61,499 nucleotides of DNA from Armatimonadota bacterium. Lineage in GTDB: Bacteria > Armatimonadota > Fimbriimonadia > Fimbriimonadales > Fimbriimonadaceae. The stretch lies in contig JAFDWT010000008.1 in assembly GCA_018268335.1 (NCBI GenBank), positions 1 to 61,499 on the forward strand. Reading direction: 5' to 3'. Under the pieces are notes generated by a model that was given only the letters and a program-made list of their open reading frames with translations, did no database searches and had not been told where the DNA came from. The translations under genes and the position numbers were made by a program. This document shows positions 33,260-40,975 of this stretch, piece after piece (within the stretch, counting starts at the first letter, position 1; each line of letters starts with the position of its first letter).

Positions 33260-33718
33260 ATGGCTAAGCGACTCTACGTTGGCAATTTGCCTTATTCAAC
33301 AAACGAGGCCGAGCTTATGGACGCATTTAAGGCGTACCAGCCCGTCTCGGCCATGATCATCGAAGGCAGGGGATTTGGATTCGTCGAAGTCCCCGACGAA
33401 CAAATGGACGCAGCGATCGAGGCCATGCATGAAAGCCCCGTCGGCGGACGGAGGATCGTCGTGAACGAAGCAAAACCGCGCACCGAGCGCCCACCGCGTG
33501 AGGGCGGCGGCGGTGGCGGCGGCGGGTACAGCCGCGGGCCCCGTGAAGGCGGTGGTGGCGGCTATGGCGGCGGCGGCGGTGGTGGTTACGGTGACCGAGG
33601 CGGCGGCGGTGGCGGCTACGGCGACCGTGGCGGCGGAGGCTACGACCGTGGCGGCGGACGGGGCGGCGGTGGCCGTCGCGACGACCGCAGAGGTGGTGGC
33701 GGCGGCAACCGCTGGTGA
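33260..33718 (+). CDS. RRM RNA-binding protein with Gly/Arg-rich tail
   Basis: A 152-residue protein with one N-terminal RNA recognition motif (residues 3-72). RNP2 is LYVGNL and RNP1 is GRGFGFVEV; the rest of the fold fits. The C-terminal ~75 residues form a low-complexity Gly/Arg/Tyr-rich tail with repeated GGGYGDRGG and GYGGGGGG units. Such proteins resemble cyanobacterial and proteobacterial cold-induced RNA-binding proteins. It probably acts as an RNA chaperone. A promoter lies 66 bp ahead. It runs into a convergent NUDIX gene five bases away. Confidence 0.93.
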   Translation: MAKRLYVGNLPYSTNEAELMDAFKAYQPVSAMIIEGRGFGFVEVPDEQMDAAIEAMHESPVGGRRIVVNEAKPRTERPPREGGGGGGGGYSRGPREGGGGGYGGGGGGGYGDRGGGGGGYGDRGGGGYDRGGGRGGGGRRDDRRGGGGGNRW

Positions 33719-33723
33719 GCCGC

Positions 33724-34185
33724 TTACTCTGAAGCGAGTCGCGCCGTGAAGGCGAACACCGCTTCGTAGAGGCTGTTCCACTCGAAGTAGATTGTAGGCA
33801 GCTCGTCCAGAGCGCAGGCCCGTCGGCCTTGGGAGTCGTTCCCGGTCGGCGGGCCTTCTTCTGTCCAGCCCTGTGCGACGAAAGCATGGGCGACGGTCTC
33901 CTCGCCCGGCTTGCCGATCACGAACTCTCCGGCCAGCATGATTTGGCCGACAGAGCAGCCGGACTCTTCCAGAAGCTCACGGCGCACAGCGATTTCGGCA
34001 GACTCCCCAGGTTCAACGCGGCCGCTGGGGACACACCATCCACGCCCCAAGATGTCGCTGAGGAGCACTTGGCCCGACGACCAGGCGAAGACGAGGACGT
34101 ACGACGGGTCTGGCAAGCCATGACCGGTTCCTGGCAGGAACCGCATGGGACGCCCTGCGAACTGACCGTCGGGGAACGCCGTCAC
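33724..34185 (-). CDS. NUDIX hydrolase
   Basis: A 153-residue NUDIX enzyme hydrolysing a nucleoside-diphosphate derivative. The Nudix box is intact: GRVEPGESAEIAVRRELLEESG fits GX5EX7REUXEEXGU (residues about 52-74). The rest of the fold is visible as SYVLVFAWSSGQVLLSD before and EFVIGKPGEETVAHAFVAQG after the box. The GTG at 34185 overlaps the signal peptidase stop (GTGA), so the two genes are translationally coupled. The substrate is unknown. Confidence 0.85.
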   Translation of the reverse strand: MTAFPDGQFAGRPMRFLPGTGHGLPDPSYVLVFAWSSGQVLLSDILGRGWCVPSGRVEPGESAEIAVRRELLEESGCSVGQIMLAGEFVIGKPGEETVAHAFVAQGWTEEGPPTGNDSQGRRACALDELPTIYFEWNSLYEAVFAFTARLASE

Positions 34186-34667
34186 TGGATCGCAGCCACG
34201 GGGAAGCCGAACCGGACGACCACGACCTTTCCCAAGACGTTGTCGTACTTGACCGGCCCAAACAGGCGGCTGTCGTCGGAGACCGGGCGGTTGTCGCCCA
34301 GGATGTAGAGCTGGCCCGAGGGCACCTTGTATTCGCCCTTGCTGATGTCGTAGGTCTCGGGGACGTTGTAGTAGTCGACGATCTGACCGGGCAAGGCATA
34401 GACGCGCTTGATGATGGTGTCGCCGCCGTCGATGTTCTTGACCACGACGATGTCGTTCTTCTTGATGCCGCCGACCAGCCAATAGGCCTTGCTGATCAAA
34501 AGGCGCTGGCCCGAGTGGAACGTCGGTTCCATGGAGTCGCCTTTGACTTCGATGGTGTTGAAATTCCAGTAGAAGAAGACGACGAACCCAAGGACAAACA
34601 GGAGGAACACACCGAATCCGGTGAACACCACCTTGCGAGCCCTGTTCGTCTGGACTTGCGCCATCAT
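34182..34667 (-). CDS. lepB: Signal peptidase I
   Basis: A 161-residue type I signal peptidase, an inner-membrane enzyme that removes leader peptides from exported proteins. The N-terminal span is residues 12-34. The catalytic Ser45 is in GDSMEPTF and Lys87 in TIIKRVYALPGQ. The later GDNRPVSDDSR box is present. It is much shorter than E. coli LepB (one span, no large insertion), like Gram-positive SipS proteins. The chosen start is the ATG at 34667; an extended frame to 34850 is not supported. It heads a pair with the NUDIX gene. Confidence 0.93.
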   Translation of the reverse strand: MMAQVQTNRARKVVFTGFGVFLLFVLGFVVFFYWNFNTIEVKGDSMEPTFHSGQRLLISKAYWLVGGIKKNDIVVVKNIDGGDTIIKRVYALPGQIVDYYNVPETYDISKGEYKVPSGQLYILGDNRPVSDDSRLFGPVKYDNVLGKVVVVRFGFPVAAIQ

Positions 34668-34737
34668 CGTCCGCCCATCCACGTAGCCTGGATGGTTATA
34701 CTTGGGATTGTCGGTCGGGTGGACCGCATTTTTACCT

Positions 34738-35259
34738 ATGCCTTCTCTGATTGAAACGCTCGGACCGGTCGGAGTCGGCGTCCTTTCCGCACTGTCTGTC
34801 CTCACTCTTGCCGCCATTGTGTGGGTGGCCGTGCTTGCCCGACAGGTCAAGACACTCCGGAGCGGCTGGGCGGGCCTGCTTGATGGAGTCGACGGCGCGA
34901 ATGTGGAGAAGATGCTTCACGATCACCATCGCCGGTCGGACCAGAGCGAGGCCCGGATCGATGTCCTGGAAGCTCGGATGGACACGTCCGAAGCCAAGAT
35001 GAAGACGGCCAAGAGGTATGTTGGCCTGGTGCGGTTCGACGCCTTTGACGACGTCGGGGGGCAACAAAGCTTTTCGATAGCCGTCTATGACGAAGACGGC
35101 AACGGCGCGGTGCTGACGAGCCAGATCGGCCGCGAGCAGGCGCGGGTGTTCGGCAAACAGCTTTACGGCGGCAAATCGGAGGTCAGCCTCTCCGCCGAAG
35201 AGCAACAGGCCATCGAGGTCGCGGCGTCGACCAAAAGCAGGCCCCGGATCGGGACATGA
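34738..35259 (+). CDS. DUF4446 membrane-anchored protein
   Basis: A 173-residue protein of the DUF4446 family. A single N-terminal span (about residues 9-32, VGVLSALSVLTLAAIVWVAV) is followed by a coiled-coil segment (SDQSEARIDVLEARMDTSEAKM) and the conserved RYVGLVRFDAFDDVGGQQSFSIAVYDE core. The function is unknown. Its TGA overlaps the sigma factor ATG (ATGA), so the two are translationally coupled. It diverges from signal peptidase. Confidence 0.82.
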   Translation: MPSLIETLGPVGVGVLSALSVLTLAAIVWVAVLARQVKTLRSGWAGLLDGVDGANVEKMLHDHHRRSDQSEARIDVLEARMDTSEAKMKTAKRYVGLVRFDAFDDVGGQQSFSIAVYDEDGNGAVLTSQIGREQARVFGKQLYGGKSEVSLSAEEQQAIEVAASTKSRPRIGT

Positions 35260-35849
35260 CACAAGCTGCAGACGACGGTGTGTTGGTGGCGCAGGCCCAG
35301 CGGGGCGACCGCTCGGCGTTCGACTCCCTGGTCCGGCGTTACGAGGCCAAGGCCTATCAGTTCGCCTACCGGCTGACCCGCGACCAAGACCTCGCCTCCG
35401 ACATCGTGGCCGACTCGTTTGTCCGCGTTTTTTCGGCCATCCAGAATTTCCGTGGTCAGAGTGCTTTCAGCACTTGGCTTTACCGGATCGTCACCAACTG
35501 CTACTTGGACAGCCGCAAGAAGGACAAGAGCAAGTTGACGGTCAGCCTGGAAGTCAACGTCGGCGACGAGGGTGGCGGCACCGAGCGGCAGATCGTCGAC
35601 GAGTCAGACGGCCCCGCCGAGGTTGCCGAACGCAACGCCAAAGAGGAGGCCGTGCAGACCGCCTTGGAAGTCCTGCCGGAACATCAGAAGGCGATGCTCG
35701 TCATGTACCACGTCCAGATGCTCTCCTACGAAGAGATCGCCGAGGCGCTGGATCTGCCGATCGGGACGGTCAAGAGCCGACTCAACCGGGCCAGACTGGC
35801 TTTGCGAGAAGGTTTGCAGGACCAGAAGGAACTTTTTTCCACAACGTGA
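35256..35849 (+). CDS. ECF-family sigma factor
   Basis: A 197-residue extracytoplasmic-function sigma factor. Region 2 is at residues 14-85 with the DLASDIVADSFVRVF and STWLYRIVTNCYLDS helices; region 4 at 135-190 has LPEHQKAMLVMYHVQMLSYEEIAEAL and IGTVKSRLNRAR. It directs RNA polymerase to a specific promoter set. It starts within the DUF4446 stop and is followed after 21 bp by an anti-sigma-like gene, so the three form an operon. The regulon is unknown. Confidence 0.9.
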   Translation: MTQAADDGVLVAQAQRGDRSAFDSLVRRYEAKAYQFAYRLTRDQDLASDIVADSFVRVFSAIQNFRGQSAFSTWLYRIVTNCYLDSRKKDKSKLTVSLEVNVGDEGGGTERQIVDESDGPAEVAERNAKEEAVQTALEVLPEHQKAMLVMYHVQMLSYEEIAEALDLPIGTVKSRLNRARLALREGLQDQKELFSTT

Positions 35850-35870
35850 AGTCGTAGGACAAACAAAGCC

Positions 35871-36743
35871 ATGAATGCGAACCGTGCAAGGGAAATGTTC
35901 TCCCAATATCACGAAGGAGAGGCCGACGCCCACTCCGCCAAGGTGTTCGAACGCGCCTTGGAGCAGGACCCTGCGCTGCGTCAAGAATACGACGAGTTCG
36001 TGCGCGCGGTCGAACTTCTATCCCAGTTTGCCGACGAGCCGGTCGAGATTCCTTCTGACCTCCACGAAAAGATCAGCGCCCGTCTGGACAACCATGTTTG
36101 GGAGAAAAAGCAGGCAGGGACTAAGAAGCTCTTTGGATTGCCCAGCTGGGCTTCGGGCCTGCTGGCTACGGCGGCGGTCGCTTGTGCAGTCTTTGCCGTC
36201 GTTAACCGGCAGCAAGAAGGTCCTGGTAGCCACGGAGACCCACTCGGGCCGATAGTCGCCAAACCAAAGCCGGCGGCGACAAGCTTCGCCTATGTCCAGG
36301 GCCAAGTCCACTTGCAGGTTTCTGCCGAACGACCGGTCGAAATCACCGTCAAACGCACTGCAGACGACAAGGTGGAAGGCAAGTACAGCGTTCCCGACAA
36401 GGGCACCGAAGTCGACGCCCCGTTGGTGAACAATGAGGCCAAGCCGGTCGGCTTGACCGTGCGTGTGTCGGACGGTCAGCCGCCGATGTTCCTTGTCTTG
36501 CCCGGCAAAGACCGCGAGACCGAGTCCACGGGCGACGGCGACTTGAGCGCCCTGGCCCATGCAGTCGCAGCCCACTTCGGCACGCCGGTGGTCTTGATCT
36601 CGCCCACGACGGCGACCAAGACGTACCACTGGTCGTTCACCGAAAAGGACCAAGCCAAGGATTTGGTCCAGCGGCTATCCGACGTCGGCGTAGGTGCCGA
36701 AATCCTGTCTTCGGGCCTCCTGCGGCTACAAGAAGGCGCTTAA
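35871..36743 (+). CDS. Anti-sigma-factor-like membrane protein
   Basis: A 290-residue protein. The N-terminal ~75 residues are acidic and helical (EREMFSQYHEG-like start, FERALEQDPALRQEYDEFVRA), in the style of cytoplasmic anti-sigma domains though without the HCxxC zinc motif. A single span lies near residues 88-112 (LLATAAVACAVFAVVN). The rest is an extracytoplasmic region with Pro/Lys content and a VQGQVHLQV strand. Its position just after an ECF sigma gene supports a role in holding that sigma inactive, but the domain is divergent. Confidence 0.72.
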   Translation: MNANRAREMFSQYHEGEADAHSAKVFERALEQDPALRQEYDEFVRAVELLSQFADEPVEIPSDLHEKISARLDNHVWEKKQAGTKKLFGLPSWASGLLATAAVACAVFAVVNRQQEGPGSHGDPLGPIVAKPKPAATSFAYVQGQVHLQVSAERPVEITVKRTADDKVEGKYSVPDKGTEVDAPLVNNEAKPVGLTVRVSDGQPPMFLVLPGKDRETESTGDGDLSALAHAVAAHFGTPVVLISPTTATKTYHWSFTEKDQAKDLVQRLSDVGVGAEILSSGLLRLQEGA

Positions 36744-37621
36744 AGCACCAGCGACTTCAGAAGCGTGGCCTTGAAGTCGCCAAGGTTCCGACACATGGAC
36801 ACTGCCGATTCGGCAAGTCCGGCGACCGTGAGTTCTTCAGTCGTCATGGACGAAGTGTCGGCGAGAGATGGTCGCTTCGAAAGGCCGATCGGCACCATGT
36901 CGTTGGAGGCGTAGCGTTTGAGCGACTTTGATGTGGAATAGAGCGTCTTCGTGGCCGCCAAAAGGTGTTTTGCTGCCTCTACGGTGCGATTGGGATCGAT
37001 CGAGACCTGACGGACCGCCGACTCGAGTCCTTTGCGAGTGGCGCCGTCGACCTTGTCTTGGATCTGTGAGACGAGCTTAAAAGACTCTCGCTGGCTCTCC
37101 GTCGCCATACTGATGCTGTTCACGGAGGAGTATTTGGCGACTTCGCAGACTCGTAGCACTAGCGCGGTGCGGTGGGCGGCAGACTTGACATCGCCCGCCT
37201 TGACATCCTCGTGGGCAAGCCGGATCAAGTTGTTGCACAAGTTTTGCCTGACTCGCTGGATGTCGTAGAACGGACCTTCTAGCCCTGAGACCGGCATGTT
37301 GCCTGGGCTGAGTTCGGGAAGCTTGGCAGCGATCCACTTGTTTGCCATGGCTTCACAAGCGATAGGGTCCGGCTTTGATCTTGCCGGTGCCCTTTCCAGT
37401 GTCTCCCGCAATAGCGGTATGTAGGCGGCAATCGATTGGCACATCTCCGGCCCAAATTCGGGCGTGGTCCAGTCAAGTGGGTTCATGCGCGTGCCGATGC
37501 CGACACTCGCCGTGAAGGTGACTGGCATCGATGCCAGCAGGAAGTAGATGAGCCTCCGTGCCCCCATAAGCAGATGTATCGGCACGTTCATGCGGAATCT
37601 GCTGGGTTTCCGGTATTTCAA
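36740..37621 (-). CDS. Hypothetical protein with N-terminal signal/anchor
   Basis: A 293-residue protein starting at TTG 37621 (AGGA nine bases upstream) with a basic N-terminus and a hydrophobic segment near residues 18-40, probably a signal or anchor. The rest is helical: ERAPARSKPDPIACEAMANKW, then a DVKSAAHRTALVLRVCEVAKY region and helical segments to LLKSLVL. No family is recognised. Four Cys occur across the chain. The ATG at 37591 is an alternative start. It overlaps the anti-sigma gene's stop by TTAA, convergent. Confidence 0.6.
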   Translation of the reverse strand: MKYRKPSRFRMNVPIHLLMGARRLIYFLLASMPVTFTASVGIGTRMNPLDWTTPEFGPEMCQSIAAYIPLLRETLERAPARSKPDPIACEAMANKWIAAKLPELSPGNMPVSGLEGPFYDIQRVRQNLCNNLIRLAHEDVKAGDVKSAAHRTALVLRVCEVAKYSSVNSISMATESQRESFKLVSQIQDKVDGATRKGLESAVRQVSIDPNRTVEAAKHLLAATKTLYSTSKSLKRYASNDMVPIGLSKRPSLADTSSMTTEELTVAGLAESAVSMCRNLGDFKATLLKSLVL

Positions 37622-37670
37622 CCGGGGGTCCTATTTTTGAAGAGACTTTTAGGGATAGTGACCCATTCGC

Positions 37671-37693
37671 GGAAATTTCCTTCATAAAATGAA
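37671..37693. promoter_or_regulatory. Two adjacent short palindromes before the second ECF sigma gene
   Basis: GGAAATTTCC (37671-37680), a perfect 10-bp palindrome, is followed directly by TTCATAAAATGAA (37681-37693), another inverted repeat. They end three bases before the GTG at 37697. They may be an operator or part of an ECF-type promoter region; no role is proven. Confidence 0.35.
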
Positions 37694-37696
37694 AGC

Positions 37697-38275
37697 GTGG
37701 ATCGCAATAGTTCACAAATGTTGAAAAAGATCCCTGGGTGGGAGGAACACCTGGTGGCCCGCGCCCAAGCGGGAGAGACCGTAGCGTTCGAGTTGTTGGT
37801 CGATATGCACCGTCCGTCGGTGTTCGCCAACGCCCTGCGGATGCTGCGCGACGTGGAGGACGCGCAAGACGCCACGCAGGACACGTTCCTGAAGGCGTGC
37901 AAGGCGCTCAACTCCTTTGAAGCGGGCCGGCCGATGCTGCCATGGCTGCTCCGCATCTGCACTAACTGCTGCGTCGACCTGATCCGGTCCCGGCGCACCT
38001 ATGTCGAGAACATCGACGACCACGAGTACAGCCTGGCCGACGAGAGGGTCGATGTGGGCGAAGGGGTCGAGAGCGCCATGGGCATGGATTCGCTGTTCGA
38101 CGCCATCGGACGCCTGCCCGCCCGGTACCGGGAGATCGTCATGATGCGGCACTGCCGCCACATGGACGTCAATCAGATCGCGGTTGAACTCGGCAAGCCC
38201 GAAGGCACGATCAAGAGCTGGCTGTTCCGCGCCCGCGCCCTGCTGCGCAAAGACCTCGGCATGGCTGCCGGATAA
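37697..38275 (+). CDS. ECF-family sigma factor (second)
   Basis: A 192-residue ECF sigma factor. Region 2 is around residues 21-90, with RDVEDAQDATQDTFLKAC and MLPWLLRICTNCCVDLIRS. Region 4 is around 130-188, with RLPARYREIVMMRHCRHMDVNQIAVEL and GTIKSWLFRARALL. No anti-sigma gene is next to it. The start used is the GTG at 37697; an ATG at 37718 is possible. No ribosome-binding site is seen. A strong terminator follows at 38298. It is a different subgroup from the sigma at 35256. Confidence 0.88.
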   Translation: MDRNSSQMLKKIPGWEEHLVARAQAGETVAFELLVDMHRPSVFANALRMLRDVEDAQDATQDTFLKACKALNSFEAGRPMLPWLLRICTNCCVDLIRSRRTYVENIDDHEYSLADERVDVGEGVESAMGMDSLFDAIGRLPARYREIVMMRHCRHMDVNQIAVELGKPEGTIKSWLFRARALLRKDLGMAAG

Positions 38276-38297
38276 TCCTCCACCACGTTCCTCATCG

Positions 38298-38331
38298 GAC
38301 GCCTCGGTCGATTCGACCGAGGCGTCTTTCT
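38298..38331 (+). terminator. Rho-independent terminator of the second ECF gene
   Basis: A 14-bp perfect inverted repeat (left arm starting GACGCCTCGG at 38298, right arm ending CCGAGGCGTC at 38326) followed by TTTCT. It lies 22 bp past the sigma gene stop. Confidence 0.85.
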
Positions 38332-38426
38332 GTAAGAGCGGGACGATTCCGGACACTTCGAGTCGGATTCCGGTTCAATTCTGCTTCCGTGAAAGACGGG
38401 AACGTCCCATTCGTTAGAATAGCGGT

Positions 38427-40775
38427 ATGACCGCTTTCTGGCTGGCCCTTGCCTCGATGGAGGACGTCGAGCTGAAATCTGGCGACGTCCTGACCAAGAG
38501 CCTGACCGTCGCCAAGCGCCGCTACGACTTTGAAAACAGCGACGAGACCGGAAAGGTCCCGGCCCTGACTGTCAAAGGCAAGAACATCGTCATCGACTTC
38601 AAGGGCGCGACGCTGCAAGGGTCAAAACCGCAAACCGACCCCGACCAGCGGCACGGCACCGGCCTGGTCATCGAAGGCGAGAACATCACGGTCAAGAACC
38701 TCAACGTCCGCGGCTACAAGCTGGCGGTCTTGGCCCGGGGCGTCAAAGGGCTCAAGCTAGAAGACTGCGACGTCTCCTACAACTGGAAGCAGCACCTCGG
38801 TTCGACTCTGGAGCGGGAAGACGAAGCCGACTGGATGAGCTACCACCACAACGAGAAGGACGAGTGGTTCGGCTATGGCGCGGGCATCTATTTGAAGGCC
38901 TGCAAGGACTTTGAAGTCAAAGGCTGCCGGGCCACCGGAGGTCAGTGCGGGCTGATGATGACCCACTCCAGCGACGGCCAGGTCTGGAACAACGACTTCA
39001 GCTTCCTCAGCGGCCTCGGCGTCGGTATGTACCGGACGTCGCGGGTCAAGGTCATGCACAACAAGATCGACTGGTGCGTGCGAGGGTACAGCCACGGGGT
39101 CTACAACCGAGGGCAAGATTCGGCCGGCATCCTTGTGTTCGAGCAGTGCATGGACAACGTCTTTGCCTACAACTCAGTCACCCATGGCGGCGACGGCTAC
39201 TTCCTATGGGCTGGCCAGCACACGATGGACACTGGCAAAGACGGCTGCAACGGCAACTTGCTCTACGGCAACGACTTCAGCCACGCTCCCACTAACGGCA
39301 TCGAGGCCACGTTCAGCAAGAACGACTTTGTCAACAATCTGATTCTGGAGTGCTGGCACGGCGTTTGGGGCGGCTATAGCTACGAGACCAAGATTCTGGG
39401 CAACCGGTTCGGCCTGAACCAAGAGGCTATCGCCATCGAGCACGGCCAGGACAACACGGTCACCAGCAACATCTTTGACCGCGACACCAAGGCACTGAAC
39501 ATTTGGAGCAACGAGAGGCAAGATCCTAACTGGGGCTATCCCAAGGGCCACGACACTCGGAGCCGCGACTACATGGTCAGTGGGAACGAGTTCCGGTACG
39601 TGAACGACGCCGTGATGTCGGTTCGGCGCACCAATGGTTTTAAGGTCGAGAAGAACCAGTTCACTAACTGCAAGCAGTTGTTCAACTTGGGCGACAAGGC
39701 CGAGGGATTGTCGACCAAAGACAACGTGGCTGTCGGCCTCGGTTCGGCGGTGACTTGGCCGGGTGACGGCGGAGGGAACAAGTTCCAGACGGCCTCCGGC
39801 GCGGCTCCCCAGTGGCGGGATATGAATGCCGATAACCTGAGCTTGTCTACTAAAGACTATCTGGCTCAGTTCAGCACCAACTGGTCGTCGGGCATTGCGG
39901 GTCGGGCACCCACGTCGGTCAGCGCCGAGGCCTTGAAGCAGATTCTCGCCGTCCGTCCCGCGCCGCTCAAGGGTGGCATGGACCCGTTCATTCCAGAAGG
40001 CACATTGCGCGGCCGCCGCTATATCTTGGTCGACGAATGGGGCCCCTACGACTTTCGCTCGCCCCGCCTGTGGCCCCGCAAACAGACGACCGACGCCGAA
40101 GGGCGGCGCGTCATCGAGTTCGAAGTCCTTGGTCCGAAGGGGCGTTGGACCGTGACGAGAGACGAAGGCATCGCGGCTGTGTCAGCACGTTCCGGCAGCG
40201 TGCCGGGCACTGTGACCGCCACGTTGGCCGCTGGCAAGGCGACGATGGTTGACCTGGGTCTGTCCTACGTCGGTGAGGCGACTGTCGATTATCGTGGCCT
40301 CAGCCATGCGGCGGGCGCGCCGGTGTCGTTCTCCTATAAGTCGTTCTTCGTCCCGATCGATTGGGAGGTCCAATTCTTCGACTTCGACCGCGCGACGCAG
40401 GACCCGCGGACTCAGCAGGCGGCCTTCGACAAGGTGACGCAAGGCACGGCGGTCTATACGATGAAGACCCCCAAGCTCAGCCTGGTGGGCGGCACCCGCC
40501 CCGGCCCGGGCAAGCGCGGCGATTTTTGGACGACCCATGCGGTCGGTTCCGTTGAAGTCCCCGCAGGTGACTACGTGCTCAAAGTAACCAGCGACGACGG
40601 CGTCCGCGTCTGGGTGGACGGCAAGTTGGTCATCGACAACTGGACCTACCACGGGCCGACCCTCGACAAGGCCGAGCTCCACCTGGGCCCAGGGAAGCAC
40701 AAGATCGAGGTGCGGCACTTCCAACTCGACGGCTACGGCACATTGCAGGTCGACCTGCAGTCTGCGGCCTCCTGA
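38427..40775 (+). CDS. Secreted right-handed beta-helix protein with C-terminal PA14-like domain
   Basis: A 782-residue protein. The N-terminal residues 1-20 are weakly hydrophobic (MTAFWLALASMEDVEL), an uncertain signal. Residues about 45-460 form a parallel beta-helix of repeated short strands with Asn-rich turns (NIVIDFKGATLQGS, NLNVRGYKLAVL, DCDVSYNWKQH, NDFSFLSG, NLLYGNDFS). This is the fold of pectate lyases and NosD-type proteins. The C-terminal ~150 residues (YTMKTPKLSLVGG to the end) have PA14-like features: SDDGVRVWVDGKLVID and GKHKIEVRHFQ. It probably acts on or binds a polysaccharide. Confidence 0.85.
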   Translation: MTAFWLALASMEDVELKSGDVLTKSLTVAKRRYDFENSDETGKVPALTVKGKNIVIDFKGATLQGSKPQTDPDQRHGTGLVIEGENITVKNLNVRGYKLAVLARGVKGLKLEDCDVSYNWKQHLGSTLEREDEADWMSYHHNEKDEWFGYGAGIYLKACKDFEVKGCRATGGQCGLMMTHSSDGQVWNNDFSFLSGLGVGMYRTSRVKVMHNKIDWCVRGYSHGVYNRGQDSAGILVFEQCMDNVFAYNSVTHGGDGYFLWAGQHTMDTGKDGCNGNLLYGNDFSHAPTNGIEATFSKNDFVNNLILECWHGVWGGYSYETKILGNRFGLNQEAIAIEHGQDNTVTSNIFDRDTKALNIWSNERQDPNWGYPKGHDTRSRDYMVSGNEFRYVNDAVMSVRRTNGFKVEKNQFTNCKQLFNLGDKAEGLSTKDNVAVGLGSAVTWPGDGGGNKFQTASGAAPQWRDMNADNLSLSTKDYLAQFSTNWSSGIAGRAPTSVSAEALKQILAVRPAPLKGGMDPFIPEGTLRGRRYILVDEWGPYDFRSPRLWPRKQTTDAEGRRVIEFEVLGPKGRWTVTRDEGIAAVSARSGSVPGTVTATLAAGKATMVDLGLSYVGEATVDYRGLSHAAGAPVSFSYKSFFVPIDWEVQFFDFDRATQDPRTQQAAFDKVTQGTAVYTMKTPKLSLVGGTRPGPGKRGDFWTTHAVGSVEVPAGDYVLKVTSDDGVRVWVDGKLVIDNWTYHGPTLDKAELHLGPGKHKIEVRHFQLDGYGTLQVDLQSAAS

Positions 40776-40783
40776 GGACTAGT

Positions 40784-40813
40784 GGCCTGTGTAGCCTCCG
40801 GGATACACAGGCC
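40784..40813. terminator. Hairpin after the beta-helix gene
   Basis: GGCCTGTGTA (40784-40793) pairs perfectly with TACACAGGCC (40804-40813) around a 10-nt loop. The U-tract is poor (TTCGAGCG follows), so termination is likely but not certain. Confidence 0.5.
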
Positions 40814-40905
40814 TTCGAGCGTCTTCATGCTAAGGCAGGAGTCCAACTCTGGACAAGCACTGCCCCATGTGCGCTGGTCGACGATGATTCGGACTGGGAT
40901 TGCCC

Positions 40906-40960
40906 GGAGGACCGGAACCGCCCCCTGGCCCCCTCCTCCCGCCGGAGCGGCAAGAGGGGG
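40906..40960. repeat. Dispersed 55-bp hairpin element, copy 2
   Basis: Second copy of the element at 29971-30025. It has the same GGAGGACCGGAAC start, CCCCCTGGCCCCCTCC centre and AAGAGGGGG end. It lies 16 bp from the lysS stop, on the downstream side of that minus-strand gene. Confidence 0.75.
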
Positions 40961-40975
40961 GGGGACTCGGAAGGC

